A stretch of 5,733 nucleotides of DNA from Gammaproteobacteria bacterium (lineage in GTDB: Bacteria > Pseudomonadota > Gammaproteobacteria > Granulosicoccales > Granulosicoccaceae), in assembly GCA_020444765.1 (NCBI GenBank), contig JAGRHW010000242.1:1-5733 (forward strand). Direction: 5' to 3'. The notes beneath the pieces were generated by a model. The model was given only the letters and a program-made list of their open reading frames with translations. It made no database searches and was not told the origin of the DNA. Every line of letters begins with the position of its first letter. Position 1 is the first letter of the stretch. Below, piece after piece: positions 1-5,567 of this stretch. Position numbers and translations under genes: made by a program.

Positions 1-110
1 TGCTGGCGGACTCCGACGGCAACATCGTCGCCCTGTTCAGCGCGCCGCATAAGGCCGATGCAATCAGCGCGGATATCCGGGCCATTACCACCGCGATGAC
101 GGAGCACTGA
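1..110 (+). CDS. C-terminal end of a probable SCO1/SenC-family copper-delivery protein (partial)
   Basis: An open frame enters from the left edge (first whole codon at base 3) and stops at TGA 108-110, giving the last 35 residues. The segment contains L-x-D-x-D-G-x-I-V-A-L-F-S-A-P-H, then an amphipathic helix ending in TAMTEH. This resembles the C-terminal strand and helix of SCO1/SenC thioredoxin-fold proteins, where a 'D-x-x-G-x-x-x-x-F' strand precedes the last helix. SCO proteins bind Cu(I) in the periplasm and help assemble the CuA site of cytochrome c oxidase. The metal-binding CxxxC motif would lie upstream, outside the window, so the assignment rests on this short tail and on the next gene, a PCu(A)C chaperone starting 5 bp later, a common partner of SCO. 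Another thioredoxin-like protein is the main alternative. Confidence 0.6.
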   Translation, partial: LADSDGNIVALFSAPHKADAISADIRAITTAMTEH

Positions 111-115
111 AGTCC

Positions 116-556
116 ATGCGTCGATTGCTGATCATTCTGCTGCTGGCCAGCGCGCTTTTCCCCCTGACCGGTTGCGCGGACAGCCAGGCGTCGGCCCTGA
201 GCGTCGTCGATGCCGAGGTGATGCTGGCGCCACCCGGCGTGTCTGTCACCGCCGCGCTGATGACGGTGAAAAACGATTCCGATCAGAGCATTACCATCGA
301 GCGAATCGAAGCGGAAGATTTCGAGCACGTGGAACTGCACAAGACCGAAGTGGTTGACGGCACGGCGCGTATGATCGCTCAAAAAAATCTCACGATTCCG
401 GCCGGCGGCACGCTGGAGCTGGCCCACGGCGGCTACCATTTGATGCTCTACGCACCGGCGCGCGGCTTTGCCGAAGGCGATGTCGTCAAACTTACACTGT
501 ATACGAGCGCGGGCAGAATCTCCGTTAACGCGCCGGTTAAACGTCTTTCTTTATAA
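116..556 (+). CDS. Copper chaperone PCu(A)C, lipoprotein form
   Basis: This 146-residue protein is a periplasmic Cu(I) chaperone of the PCu(A)C (DUF461) family, which passes copper to SCO and to the CuA centre of cytochrome c oxidase. The family copper site is complete: H75, ten residues, M86, twenty-one residues, then H108-L-M110, exactly H-X10-M-X21-H-X-M. The surrounding E-L-H, I-P-A-G-G and G-G-Y-H-L-M-L elements are also typical. Residues 1-20 form a signal peptide (RR, then a hydrophobic stretch) ending in the lipobox L-T-G-C, so C20 should be lipidated. Residue +2 is Ala, with no Asp retention signal, so outer-membrane sorting is likely by the Lol rule (inference). The His/Met-rich C-terminal tail found in some relatives is absent. 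The ATG lies 5 bp after the upstream stop, with GGAG at 101-104 as a plausible ribosome site, so it is probably co-transcribed with the SCO-like gene. Confidence 0.92.
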   Translation: MRRLLIILLLASALFPLTGCADSQASALSVVDAEVMLAPPGVSVTAALMTVKNDSDQSITIERIEAEDFEHVELHKTEVVDGTARMIAQKNLTIPAGGTLELAHGGYHLMLYAPARGFAEGDVVKLTLYTSAGRISVNAPVKRLSL

Positions 557-616
557 ACGCTCGTAAGGCCCGCCGATAGCAGCTGCTTTTTAGCGTCGAT
601 CAGGACACACATCCTC

Positions 617-1507
617 ATGGATCAACAATCTTCAGGCTTCAGCGACCGGCTTAAATCCTGGCCGCTTTATTTCCTGCCGCACCATTTGATTTCACGCCTG
701 GTTTTTCGTCTCACGCGCCTTGAAACCAGTCTGAAAAACCCGGTAATCCGCTGGTTTATCAAAACCTATCGGGTCGATATGAACGATGCCGTGGAAAGCG
801 ATATCAGCCGCTTCGCCAGTTTCAATGCCTTTTTCACCCGGGCGCTGAAAGCCGATGCGCGACCGCTTTGCAGTGGCGCCGAGACGACCGCCAGCCCGGT
901 CGACGGCACGGTTTCACAAGCCGGCGAAATAAAAGACGGACGGATATTTCAGGCCAAGGGCCGCGATTTCAGCCTGCTGGAATTGCTCGGCGGCAACGCG
1001 GCACTGGCAAAACCGTTCGAGAACGGTCGTTTTTCCACACTCTATCTGTCGCCGCGCGACTACCACCGCATCCATATGCCGGTCAGCGGGACCCTGCACG
1101 CGCAGACCTACGTGCCTGGACGATTGTTCAGCGTCGCACCGCATACCGTGCGCACCGTGCCGCGCCTGTTTGCCCGCAACGAACGGGTGATTGCATTTTT
1201 CGACACACCTTTCGGCCCGATGGCGATGGTGCTGGTCGGTGCGATCAATGTCGCCGCAATAGAAACCGTCTGGAGCGGCCTGGTCACGCCACCGCCCGGC
1301 AAGACGATCAACGAGATCCGCTATGATAGCGACGATGCGCCGAGCCTCGAAAAAGGCGCGGAAATGGGGCGTTTTAATATGGGTTCGACGGTGATTCTGT
1401 TGTTTGGCGACAACGTGACGTGGCTCGACGATCTGCAGGCCGGCCGCAAGGTTCGAATGGGCGAATGTATCGGCAGCGGGCGGAACGTTAACGGCGCAGG
1501 CTATTGA
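617..1507 (+). CDS. psd: Phosphatidylserine decarboxylase proenzyme
   Basis: This 296-residue protein makes phosphatidylethanolamine from phosphatidylserine at the inner membrane. The proenzyme cuts itself between G256 and S257 in the motif F-N-M-G-S-T-V-I, leaving a short alpha chain whose Ser257 becomes the pyruvoyl cofactor. The motif reads MGST rather than the LGST of E. coli, a conservative change. By comparison with E. coli Psd (D90, H147, S254), the triad should be D96 in S-P-V-D-G, H153 in D-Y-H-R-I-H-M-P, and S257; H150 matches the other conserved His. The N-terminal region (about 10-50) carries the W-P-x-Y-x-L-P-H-H and S-R-L-V-F elements of prokaryotic type I Psd. Length is normal. 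The ATG is preceded by AGGA at 602-605, 11 bases away, rather distant. The gene follows the copper chaperone after 60 bp and may share its transcript. Its last 20 bp overlap the convergent gene. Confidence 0.96.
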   Translation: MDQQSSGFSDRLKSWPLYFLPHHLISRLVFRLTRLETSLKNPVIRWFIKTYRVDMNDAVESDISRFASFNAFFTRALKADARPLCSGAETTASPVDGTVSQAGEIKDGRIFQAKGRDFSLLELLGGNAALAKPFENGRFSTLYLSPRDYHRIHMPVSGTLHAQTYVPGRLFSVAPHTVRTVPRLFARNERVIAFFDTPFGPMAMVLVGAINVAAIETVWSGLVTPPPGKTINEIRYDSDDAPSLEKGAEMGRFNMGSTVILLFGDNVTWLDDLQAGRKVRMGECIGSGRNVNGAGY

Positions 1508-2501
1508 CCGCCTGCCGGCCTTCATTATAGCGACGCTGCTCATCTTCACTCAGATCGAAACGCTGCAAGGCGTAGAGCGCGGCCTCTCGGGTTCGTTTGG
1601 TTTCCTCGGCGTCTTCAATCTTGGCCAGCAGATTGAACTTCAGGTCGTCCGACAGATGCCGCGACTTCAGGACCGCAAACGTCGCCGTCTCGCGCACCTT
1701 GGCATCGCTGTCGTCCAGACCCTGCAGAAGAATATGATTAACGTTAGTATCACGCGCCCAGCTGGAGATGACCGCCATGCTGTGCGAGCGCACCAGCGGA
1801 TCGGGGTTGCCGGCCAACCGTGAAAAACGGTCAAGCAGATCGCGCTGTTCCGCTTCGTCGGTACGCGCCGGATTGGCCATGGCATTGAGTCCGGCGACCA
1901 GCAGTCCGGGATCGGTCTCGACCGACAGCAGATCCGCCACCGCCTGACGGGCACGCGGGTTATGCGGTTGTTGCCAGCCAAGCAAGGCAAGCCCTGATTT
2001 AGTCGACTCCGTATGACCGGACAACACCAGCTCAACGCCAACATCGGTTACCAGCGGGTCATCGAACTGGCCGAGCAACTGAGCGAGTCGCTTGGTTTTT
2101 TCCGGGTCCGTATTGGCACGAAACTCCAGCGCCAGTTGCTGCAAGACAATCGGTTTGTCTTTGAGCAGTTGGGTCAGGCGTTTGAAGTCGTCGTCATTGA
2201 TCGGCTGATTACCGATTTCATAAAGTTCGAAACCGGCGGCCAGCGCGGCGCTTTCAGCGAGCGGATCGGGCTCTGGCGTGGCCGACGGGATAGCGGAAGA
2301 TTTTTCTGTCGCAACAGCTTGCTTCACCGCCGGCCTAACGGACTCACTACCCGGCGTACCAACCTGCTTCGGAGAGTCAGCTGGCGAAGTGTTCAGCCAT
2401 TGAAAAAGCGCCCAGCCGCCACCGACGGTACCGATAAACAGTAACAGCAAAAGCAGAGAAAGGCCGATCTGGCCTTTCTCCGGGTATCGAACTTTAGCCA
2501 A
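1488..2501 (-). CDS. Inner-membrane protein with periplasmic HEAT-like repeats
   Basis: No specific function is recognised. From the preferred TTG start the product is 337 residues: a short basic N-terminus, one transmembrane helix (about residues 13-37, rich in Leu, Ile and Gly), a Pro/Ser/Glu/Ala-rich linker (about 38-85), then a helical domain. That domain has several units resembling HEAT/armadillo-type repeats, for example N-P-R-A-R-Q-A-V-A-D-L-L (about 181-192), D-P-L-V-R-S-H-S (about 234-241), D-S-D-A-K-V-R-E-T-A (about 264-273) and T-R-E-A-A-L-Y-A-L (about 303-311). This suggests a periplasmic scaffold anchored to the inner membrane (inference). There is no ATG near the N-terminus. 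TTG at 2499-2501 has AGGA (2508-2511) six bases upstream, ideal spacing. A TTG at 2505-2507 would add two residues, overlap the previous stop as TTGA, and have AGGA directly abutting it. Coupling to the upstream lipoprotein gene is likely. The 3' end runs 20 bp into psd. Confidence 0.75.
   Translation of the reverse strand: MAKVRYPEKGQIGLSLLLLLLFIGTVGGGWALFQWLNTSPADSPKQVGTPGSESVRPAVKQAVATEKSSAIPSATPEPDPLAESAALAAGFELYEIGNQPINDDDFKRLTQLLKDKPIVLQQLALEFRANTDPEKTKRLAQLLGQFDDPLVTDVGVELVLSGHTESTKSGLALLGWQQPHNPRARQAVADLLSVETDPGLLVAGLNAMANPARTDEAEQRDLLDRFSRLAGNPDPLVRSHSMAVISSWARDTNVNHILLQGLDDSDAKVRETATFAVLKSRHLSDDLKFNLLAKIEDAEETKRTREAALYALQRFDLSEDEQRRYNEGRQAVNSLRR
1496..1515. other. Short inverted repeat at the convergent psd/HEAT-gene overlap
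   Basis: GCAGGC (1496-1501) and GCCTGC (1510-1515) form a perfect 6-bp stem with an 8-base loop that contains the psd stop codon TGA (1505-1507). Three more pairs (1493-1495 with 1518-1520) are possible across a 2-base bulge. It sits where the two convergent genes overlap and could slow or end transcription, but no clear T-run follows on either strand. I therefore do not call it an intrinsic terminator. Confidence 0.3.
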
Positions 2502-2511
2502 GATCAATCCT
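2502..2511 (-). promoter_or_regulatory. Ribosome binding site inside the end of the upstream lipoprotein gene
   Basis: On the - strand AGGA (2511-2508) lies within the last codons of the lipoprotein gene, just before that gene's TGA (2506-2504). It is six bases upstream of TTG 2501-2499 but directly touches TTG 2507-2505. The spacing favours the inner TTG, and the overlap with the previous stop suggests that ribosomes finishing the first gene re-initiate on the second. Confidence 0.5.
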
Positions 2512-3160
2512 GGTCAGGCGGATTGATCGAGAACTGCACCATGGTGGCGCTGCCCGGTGTCTTGGCCATTTTCCAGTCGAACGGATCGCTGATGCGCTGA
2601 TAGAACTGCTCTTCCGTGCCGCAACCGACACCATCGATGGAAAACGATTCGAAGTCGCCAGACTGCTGAGGCACGTCCAATTCAACCACAGCCTGCAGTT
2701 CGGTCCAGGTCTGAGGACCGACCACGCCATCGGCGGAAATACTGCGCCGTTCCTGGAAATCCTTGACGGCCGCCAGTGTGTTGGGCCCGAAGATGCCGTC
2801 AGCAAAGGCGTTGATATCCGATGAGCCGCCCGGGTTGATGCCGAGACAGAACAGGATCCGCTGCACGCCCTTGGTGTAGGAGGTATTGCCGTAGGCACCA
2901 CCCTGATTGAGCGTACAGTTGTCGGTCCAGCTGGCGTTTTTCGATTCGCCATCGCAGATACCGCCGGTTTCGTCGCCCGGATCAGTGCCATCACCGCCAC
3001 CGGTTTCGTCACCCGGATCAGTATTTTCACCGGTCTCATCGCCCGGATCGACTTCCGGATCGGAATCCGAACTGCTGCAACCGATCGCCACCGATGCCAG
3101 GACAGTAATCAGCAACAAACGAAAAAGTGTCGTGTAAATCGATTTTGTAAACCGCTTCAT
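2504..3160 (-). CDS. Peptidoglycan-binding domain lipoprotein
   Basis: The 218-residue product starts with a basic N-terminus and hydrophobic stretch ending in V-A-I-G-C, a slightly relaxed lipobox that would lipidate C28 (Ser at +2, no Asp retention signal). Residues 29-67 form an acidic linker with three copies of D-P-G-D-E-T-G (about 38-44, 48-54, 60-66). Residues about 95-157 match the PG_binding_1 fold, with the paired D-G-I-F-G-P-N-T and D-G-V-V-G-P-Q-T-W elements typical of that family. The last 60 residues are not recognised. No catalytic domain (amidase, lytic transglycosylase or L,D-transpeptidase) is visible, so a wall-binding envelope protein is likelier than an enzyme. Beyond the lipidated Cys, C69, C82, C105 and C180 could form two disulfides (inference). 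GAGG at 3170-3173, nine bases before the ATG, is a good ribosome site. The HEAT-repeat gene follows with coupled start and stop. Confidence 0.85.
   Translation of the reverse strand: MKRFTKSIYTTLFRLLLITVLASVAIGCSSSDSDPEVDPGDETGENTDPGDETGGGDGTDPGDETGGICDGESKNASWTDNCTLNQGGAYGNTSYTKGVQRILFCLGINPGGSSDINAFADGIFGPNTLAAVKDFQERRSISADGVVGPQTWTELQAVVELDVPQQSGDFESFSIDGVGCGTEEQFYQRISDPFDWKMAKTPGSATMVQFSINPPDQD
2964..3052 (-). repeat. Three tandem coding repeats for the acidic D-P-G-D-E-T-G linker
   Basis: Three near-identical 23-bp units lie at 2964-2986, 3000-3022 and 3030-3052, differing at only a few positions and separated by 13 and 7 bases. All keep the reading frame of the lipoprotein gene and encode D-P-G-D-E-T-G within its linker. 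The DNA-level similarity suggests recent duplication, with copy number possibly varying between strains (inference). Confidence 0.8.
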
Positions 3161-3359
3161 TAATTCCCGCCTCTTTTGAAAAGGATTAGATTGTTCACAG
3201 CACGTTGGCCGGTGTTCCGGACATAGATAATAGTCGATCCTTGCGCAACCGGAGATTTACTTCATCATTGATAGTAGCACGTAAGCACTGCAAGCAGCTG
3301 ACCAGGAGCCGCCTGTCAAGGCCTGTAGAAGTGAAGAATTTACAGTTTGCAACAGCTGC
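3161..3359. other. Non-coding stretch upstream of the lipoprotein gene
   Basis: These 199 bases separate the transporter's stop from the lipoprotein's ATG, with both genes on the - strand. The stretch should hold the lipoprotein promoter and the transporter's end. An 8-bp inverted repeat pairs 3293-3300 (AGCAGCTG) with 3353-3360, 52 bases apart, and a small CCGG-TGTT-CCGG hairpin lies near 3210-3221. I see no convincing -35/-10 pair and no T-tailed terminator. The open frame on the + strand here looks accidental. Confidence 0.5.
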
Positions 3360-4196
3360 TCAGGACCGGGCTGGTTGGCGTTTTTCCCGGTACAGAATAT
3401 ACAAACCGGAAGCGACGATAACCGCTATACCGAACCAGGCCAGGCCATCCGGCAAATCTCCCCACAACAGATAACCCAATAGCAAAGCCCAGACCAGCGA
3501 AGTGTATTCAAGCGGCGCGATCAGCGACAGCGATGCCAAAGTGAACGCACGGGTCATCAGATAATAACCTGACAAGGCCAGCGCACTGACCAGCAGCAGC
3601 ACCAGAATCTCGGGCAAACCCATATCGTGCCAGACGAAGGGCACCGCGAGGCTGCCAATCAGGGTGAAAACAAGATTGAAGTAAAACATGATATTGAAGG
3701 TGGATTCCGTTTCGGTCAGTTTTCGTCCCCACAACATCATCAGAGCGTAGGACGCGGCCCCAACGATCAGCAACAATGAGGCCGGATGAAAGACCCCGGC
3801 GCCCGGCCTGACGATCAGCAGAACGCCCATAAAACCGATAAACACCGCCAGCCAGCGATGTTTGCCGACCGGCTCGGCAAACATCCAGGCCGACCCGGCC
3901 GTCATAAAGAAAATCCCGCAGAAAAAGATCGCCGTGGCATCGGCGAGTGGCAGATACTTGAGCGAGAGAAAAAACGACAGGGGCGCGAAAAAACCCATCG
4001 CAGCACGCAACAGATGCTGACGCAATTTACCGGTGCGAAGAATCATCAGGTCATATTTGACCGCAATCATCAACAGCATGGTCGAGGTCACGATCCAGCC
4101 ACGCAGCGCGATGACCTGTACCACCGGAATGTCTCTCAGCAACAGCCACTTGACGCCGGCATCCATCGACGACAGGACAGCCATGGCCCCCAGCAT
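3360..4196 (-). CDS. EamA/DMT-superfamily transporter
   Basis: The 278-residue product is almost wholly hydrophobic and fits the ten-helix, two-EamA-repeat architecture of drug/metabolite transporters (repeat 1 about residues 1-130, repeat 2 about 140-270). Family-like elements include L-R-G-W (31-34) after helix 1, Y-L-P-L-A-D-A-T-A-I (81-90), G-x-x-G-V-L-L-I-V-R-P-G (121-132), and A-P-L-E-Y-T-S-L-V-W (227-236) followed by L-L-W-G-D-L-P (243-249). The substrate cannot be told from sequence; relatives export metabolites or amino acids. The ATG at 4194-4196 is the only standard start, but it lies inside what should be helix 1, and no ribosome site precedes it. The frame stays open upstream, reading V-L-K-D-S-N-F-N-G-I-L-Y, like a normal DMT N-terminus. 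A near-cognate start such as CTG 4227-4229, with GGAGG (4234-4238) four bases before it, would give 289 residues. It follows the M50 gene by 89 bp on the same strand. Confidence 0.88.
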   Translation of the reverse strand: MLGAMAVLSSMDAGVKWLLLRDIPVVQVIALRGWIVTSTMLLMIAVKYDLMILRTGKLRQHLLRAAMGFFAPLSFFLSLKYLPLADATAIFFCGIFFMTAGSAWMFAEPVGKHRWLAVFIGFMGVLLIVRPGAGVFHPASLLLIVGAASYALMMLWGRKLTETESTFNIMFYFNLVFTLIGSLAVPFVWHDMGLPEILVLLLVSALALSGYYLMTRAFTLASLSLIAPLEYTSLVWALLLGYLLWGDLPDGLAWFGIAVIVASGLYILYREKRQPARS

Positions 4197-4233
4197 GTAA
4201 AGAATGCCGTTAAAATTGGAATCTTTCAGAACG

Positions 4234-4238
4234 CCTCC
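4234..4238 (-). promoter_or_regulatory. Strong Shine-Dalgarno sequence without a standard start codon
   Basis: GGAGG on the - strand lies 37 bases upstream of the transporter's ATG, too far to serve it. No ATG, GTG or TTG follows at normal distance. The in-frame CTG at 4229-4227 lies four bases downstream, slightly close but possible. This site is the main reason to doubt the ATG start. Confidence 0.4.
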
Positions 4239-4241
4239 GAA

Positions 4242-4258
4242 CCGGCAGACGATGCCGG
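4242..4258 (-). other. GC-rich hairpin between the M50 protease and transporter genes
   Basis: CCGGCA, five bases, then TGCCGG makes a perfect 6-bp stem. On the - strand it begins 28 bases after the M50 stop and ends three bases before GGAGG (4238-4234), the only strong Shine-Dalgarno sequence upstream of the transporter. No T-run follows, so it is a poor intrinsic terminator. It could protect the upstream message or affect access to the ribosome site (inference). Confidence 0.45.
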
Positions 4259-4285
4259 ATCCGTCAGATAATCAAATGCGTTGGA

Positions 4286-4978
4286 TTAAGTGCCAAACAG
4301 ATTGCCGAATGCCTGCGACAACACATCCAGCGGTAGGTTGGCGGCAAAGGTGCTGCCGACGATCGCGACACTGATCAGCGGCCACAGAACGCTGCCGAGC
4401 AAACCGGTAAACATCAGTCCCATCAGCACCAGCAGCCCGTAACGGCCGAACTGATTGTATTTGACCGCCCACGGCAAGGGTAACAGCCCTTCCACCACAC
4501 GGCTGCCGTCAAGCGGTGGAATCGGCAGCAGATTCAGCATCATCAGCACGGCGTTGATAAAGATACCGGCGGCGCCCATATGGATCATCACAAACCCGGT
4601 CGCGCTTTCACCGCCATCGACCAGCAGACCGGTTTTGAAGACAAAAGCCCAGAACAACAACATCATCAGATTGGAAAAAGGTCCGGCGATCGCCACCACC
4701 ATCATGTCGCGGCGCGGATTATGTAATCTGGAAGCGTTGATCGGCACCGGCCGGGCCCAGCCGAATATAAAACCGGTCGACATCAGCAACAGCAAGCCCG
4801 GCACCACGATCGAACCGACCGGATCGATATGCCTGATCGGGTTGAGCGACAAACGCCCCAGGGATTTGGCCGTGGTATCGCCAAGGCGCAAGGCCGCCCA
4901 GCCGTGCGCGATCTCATGGATGATAATCGCGAACATGACCGGCAACAGCCAGATCGCGATACGTTCTATAACAGTCAT
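4286..4978 (-). CDS. Site-2 protease (M50) family intramembrane metalloprotease
   Basis: This 230-residue membrane protein belongs to the compact S2P/M50 group (COG1994 type), zinc proteases that cut substrates within the membrane. The zinc site is visible: H21-E22-I-A-H25-G in the first helix, with E22 as catalytic acid, and the third ligand D157 in N149-L-L-P-I-P-P-L-D157-G. Other group elements are F-G-W-A-R-P-V-P-I-N (72-81) and A-G-P-F-S-N (98-103). Hydrophobic segments lie at about 8-30, 55-75, 92-118, 130-150 and 183-210. There is no PDZ domain, unlike RseP, so it is not the sigma-E regulator. Length is normal. AGG at 4987-4989, eight bases before the ATG, supports the start. It lies 33 bp after the DUF2288 gene on the same strand, so the two are probably co-transcribed. 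The substrate is unknown. Confidence 0.92.
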   Translation of the reverse strand: MTVIERIAIWLLPVMFAIIIHEIAHGWAALRLGDTTAKSLGRLSLNPIRHIDPVGSIVVPGLLLLMSTGFIFGWARPVPINASRLHNPRRDMMVVAIAGPFSNLMMLLFWAFVFKTGLLVDGGESATGFVMIHMGAAGIFINAVLMMLNLLPIPPLDGSRVVEGLLPLPWAVKYNQFGRYGLLVLMGLMFTGLLGSVLWPLISVAIVGSTFAANLPLDVLSQAFGNLFGT

Positions 4979-5011
4979 AATCGACGCCTACCTGAATCGT
5001 AGCAACAGGCC

Positions 5012-5353
5012 CTAGTGAATCTGCTCACCGGCCGAGGTGCCGGGCTTTTCCTGCACCAGCACCCAGGGCGCGGTGACGACACACCACAACAGCGGCCGGC
5101 GTGCCTGCCAGTCGCGTGCGTCATCATCGCTGGCCGGCGCGAGTTCGCCGCTGTTCAGCCAGGCGACGACTTCGTCCTTCGCGTCCTGGCTCATGCGCAC
5201 GGCAGCGTCGAGCAGACTCAGCGACTGACTGACTCTGATCACGACGCCGCGGGCAAAGTGGCGTTCTAGTTCCGGCCATTCGACGACGGCCGTTTCGGTG
5301 TTGAGTTTTGCGCGAAGAACATCCTCGTCGCTGAATTCAGTAGTATCGCTCAT
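5012..5353 (-). CDS. DUF2288 family protein
   Basis: This small soluble protein (113 residues, acidic, no signal peptide or membrane helix) matches from memory the DUF2288 family, found mainly in proteobacteria and cyanobacteria and without an established function. Recognisable features are the N-terminal L-R-A-K-L-N-T-E-T-A, W-P-E-L-E-R-H-F-A-R-G (about 26-36), the V-S-Q-S-L-S-L-L-D-A-A helix, W-L-N-S-G-E-L (about 65-71), and the C-terminal L-L-W-C-V-V-T-A-P-W-V-L-V-Q-E (about 88-102). Length fits the family. The ATG at 5351-5353 lacks a strong ribosome site, but no better start is present. It is followed after 33 bp by the M50 protease gene, probably in one operon. No reaction or partner can be inferred from the sequence. 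Confidence 0.85.
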   Translation of the reverse strand: MSDTTEFSDEDVLRAKLNTETAVVEWPELERHFARGVVIRVSQSLSLLDAAVRMSQDAKDEVVAWLNSGELAPASDDDARDWQARRPLLWCVVTAPWVLVQEKPGTSAGEQIH

Positions 5354-5479
5354 GGATTACCGACTTGTTCTTTCTCAGGAACCCGTCTGGAACCCGCCGT
5401 CTCCAGCTTCGCCGACTATAGGTCAGCGAAATCTCATGACAGCCGAAGCACTTCAGACGCAGGTGGAAAACAATCGTGC

Positions 5480-5485
5480 AGTATA
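5480..5485 (-). promoter_or_regulatory. Possible -10 element for the DUF2288-M50 unit
   Basis: On the - strand TATACT (five of six bases of the sigma-70 -10 consensus) lies in an AT-rich patch about 127 bases upstream of the DUF2288 ATG, preceded directly by TG. No good -35 sequence is found at 16-18 bases. If used, it would give a leader of roughly 120 bases. This is a guess from one weak motif. Confidence 0.2.
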
Positions 5486-5514
5486 CAAAATAATGGAGCC
5501 GGAAAACGAATAAA

Positions 5515-5532
5515 CAAGACGCCGGCGTTTTG
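5515..5532 (-). terminator. Possible intrinsic terminator of the PLP-enzyme gene
   Basis: On the - strand, 35 bases after the enzyme's stop codon, CAAAACG pairs with CGTCTTG around the loop CCGG (one A-C mismatch). It is followed by TTTATTCGTTTT, a partly T-rich tail. The stem is short and the tail imperfect, so termination would be modest. Confidence 0.4.
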
Positions 5533-5567
5533 CTCCGGATAACCCGGCCATGCTGTCTGAAGCCGTT

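Larger units (their letters stand above)
5354..5567. other. Intergenic stretch upstream of the DUF2288 gene
   Basis: These 214 bases lie between the PLP-enzyme gene's stop and the DUF2288 ATG, with both genes on the - strand. The stretch holds the possible terminator at 5515-5532, a CCGG-5-CCGG hairpin at 5535-5547, the possible -10 at 5480-5485, and an 8-bp direct repeat GGAACCCG at 5378-5385 and 5389-5396. A + strand frame runs through it but has no ribosome site or recognisable product. Confidence 0.5.

Noticed and set aside
552..557. TATAAA as a -10 box for psd
   Set aside because: It overlaps the previous stop codon and no -35 sequence lies at a suitable distance.
578..591. AGCAGCTGCT followed by five T, as a terminator after the copper chaperone gene
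   Set aside because: A workable loop leaves only three base pairs, too weak for an intrinsic terminator.
914..1549. Long open frame on the - strand across psd
   Set aside because: It lies antisense to the well-supported psd gene, and its product is rich in Arg, His and Ala with no recognisable motif.
2013..2444. Open frame on the + strand opposite the HEAT-repeat gene
   Set aside because: It is an antisense shadow with no ribosome site or known motif; the - strand product has a membrane helix and repeat pattern that make sense.
2494..3039. Second - strand frame inside the lipoprotein gene
   Set aside because: The product is Arg/Ser/Pro-rich without motifs, while the other frame has a lipobox and a peptidoglycan-binding domain.
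2907..3137. Ser/Pro/Gly-rich + strand frame
   Set aside because: Its repeats are simply the antisense reading of the D-P-G-D-E-T-G coding repeats.
3205..3474. + strand frame across the 3161-3359 gap
   Set aside because: It runs into the end of the transporter gene, has no ribosome site, and its product resembles nothing I know.
3786..4271. + strand frame opposite the transporter gene
   Set aside because: The product is unusually rich in His, Gln, Arg and Asp, as expected from reading hydrophobic codons in reverse.
4455..5015. + strand frame opposite the M50 protease gene
   Set aside because: It is antisense to a gene with an intact zinc-protease site and shows no motif of its own.
5352..5513. 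Small + strand frame whose ATG shares CATG with the DUF2288 start
   Set aside because: The shared ATG is due to CATG being palindromic. There is no ribosome site and the 53-residue product is not recognisable.
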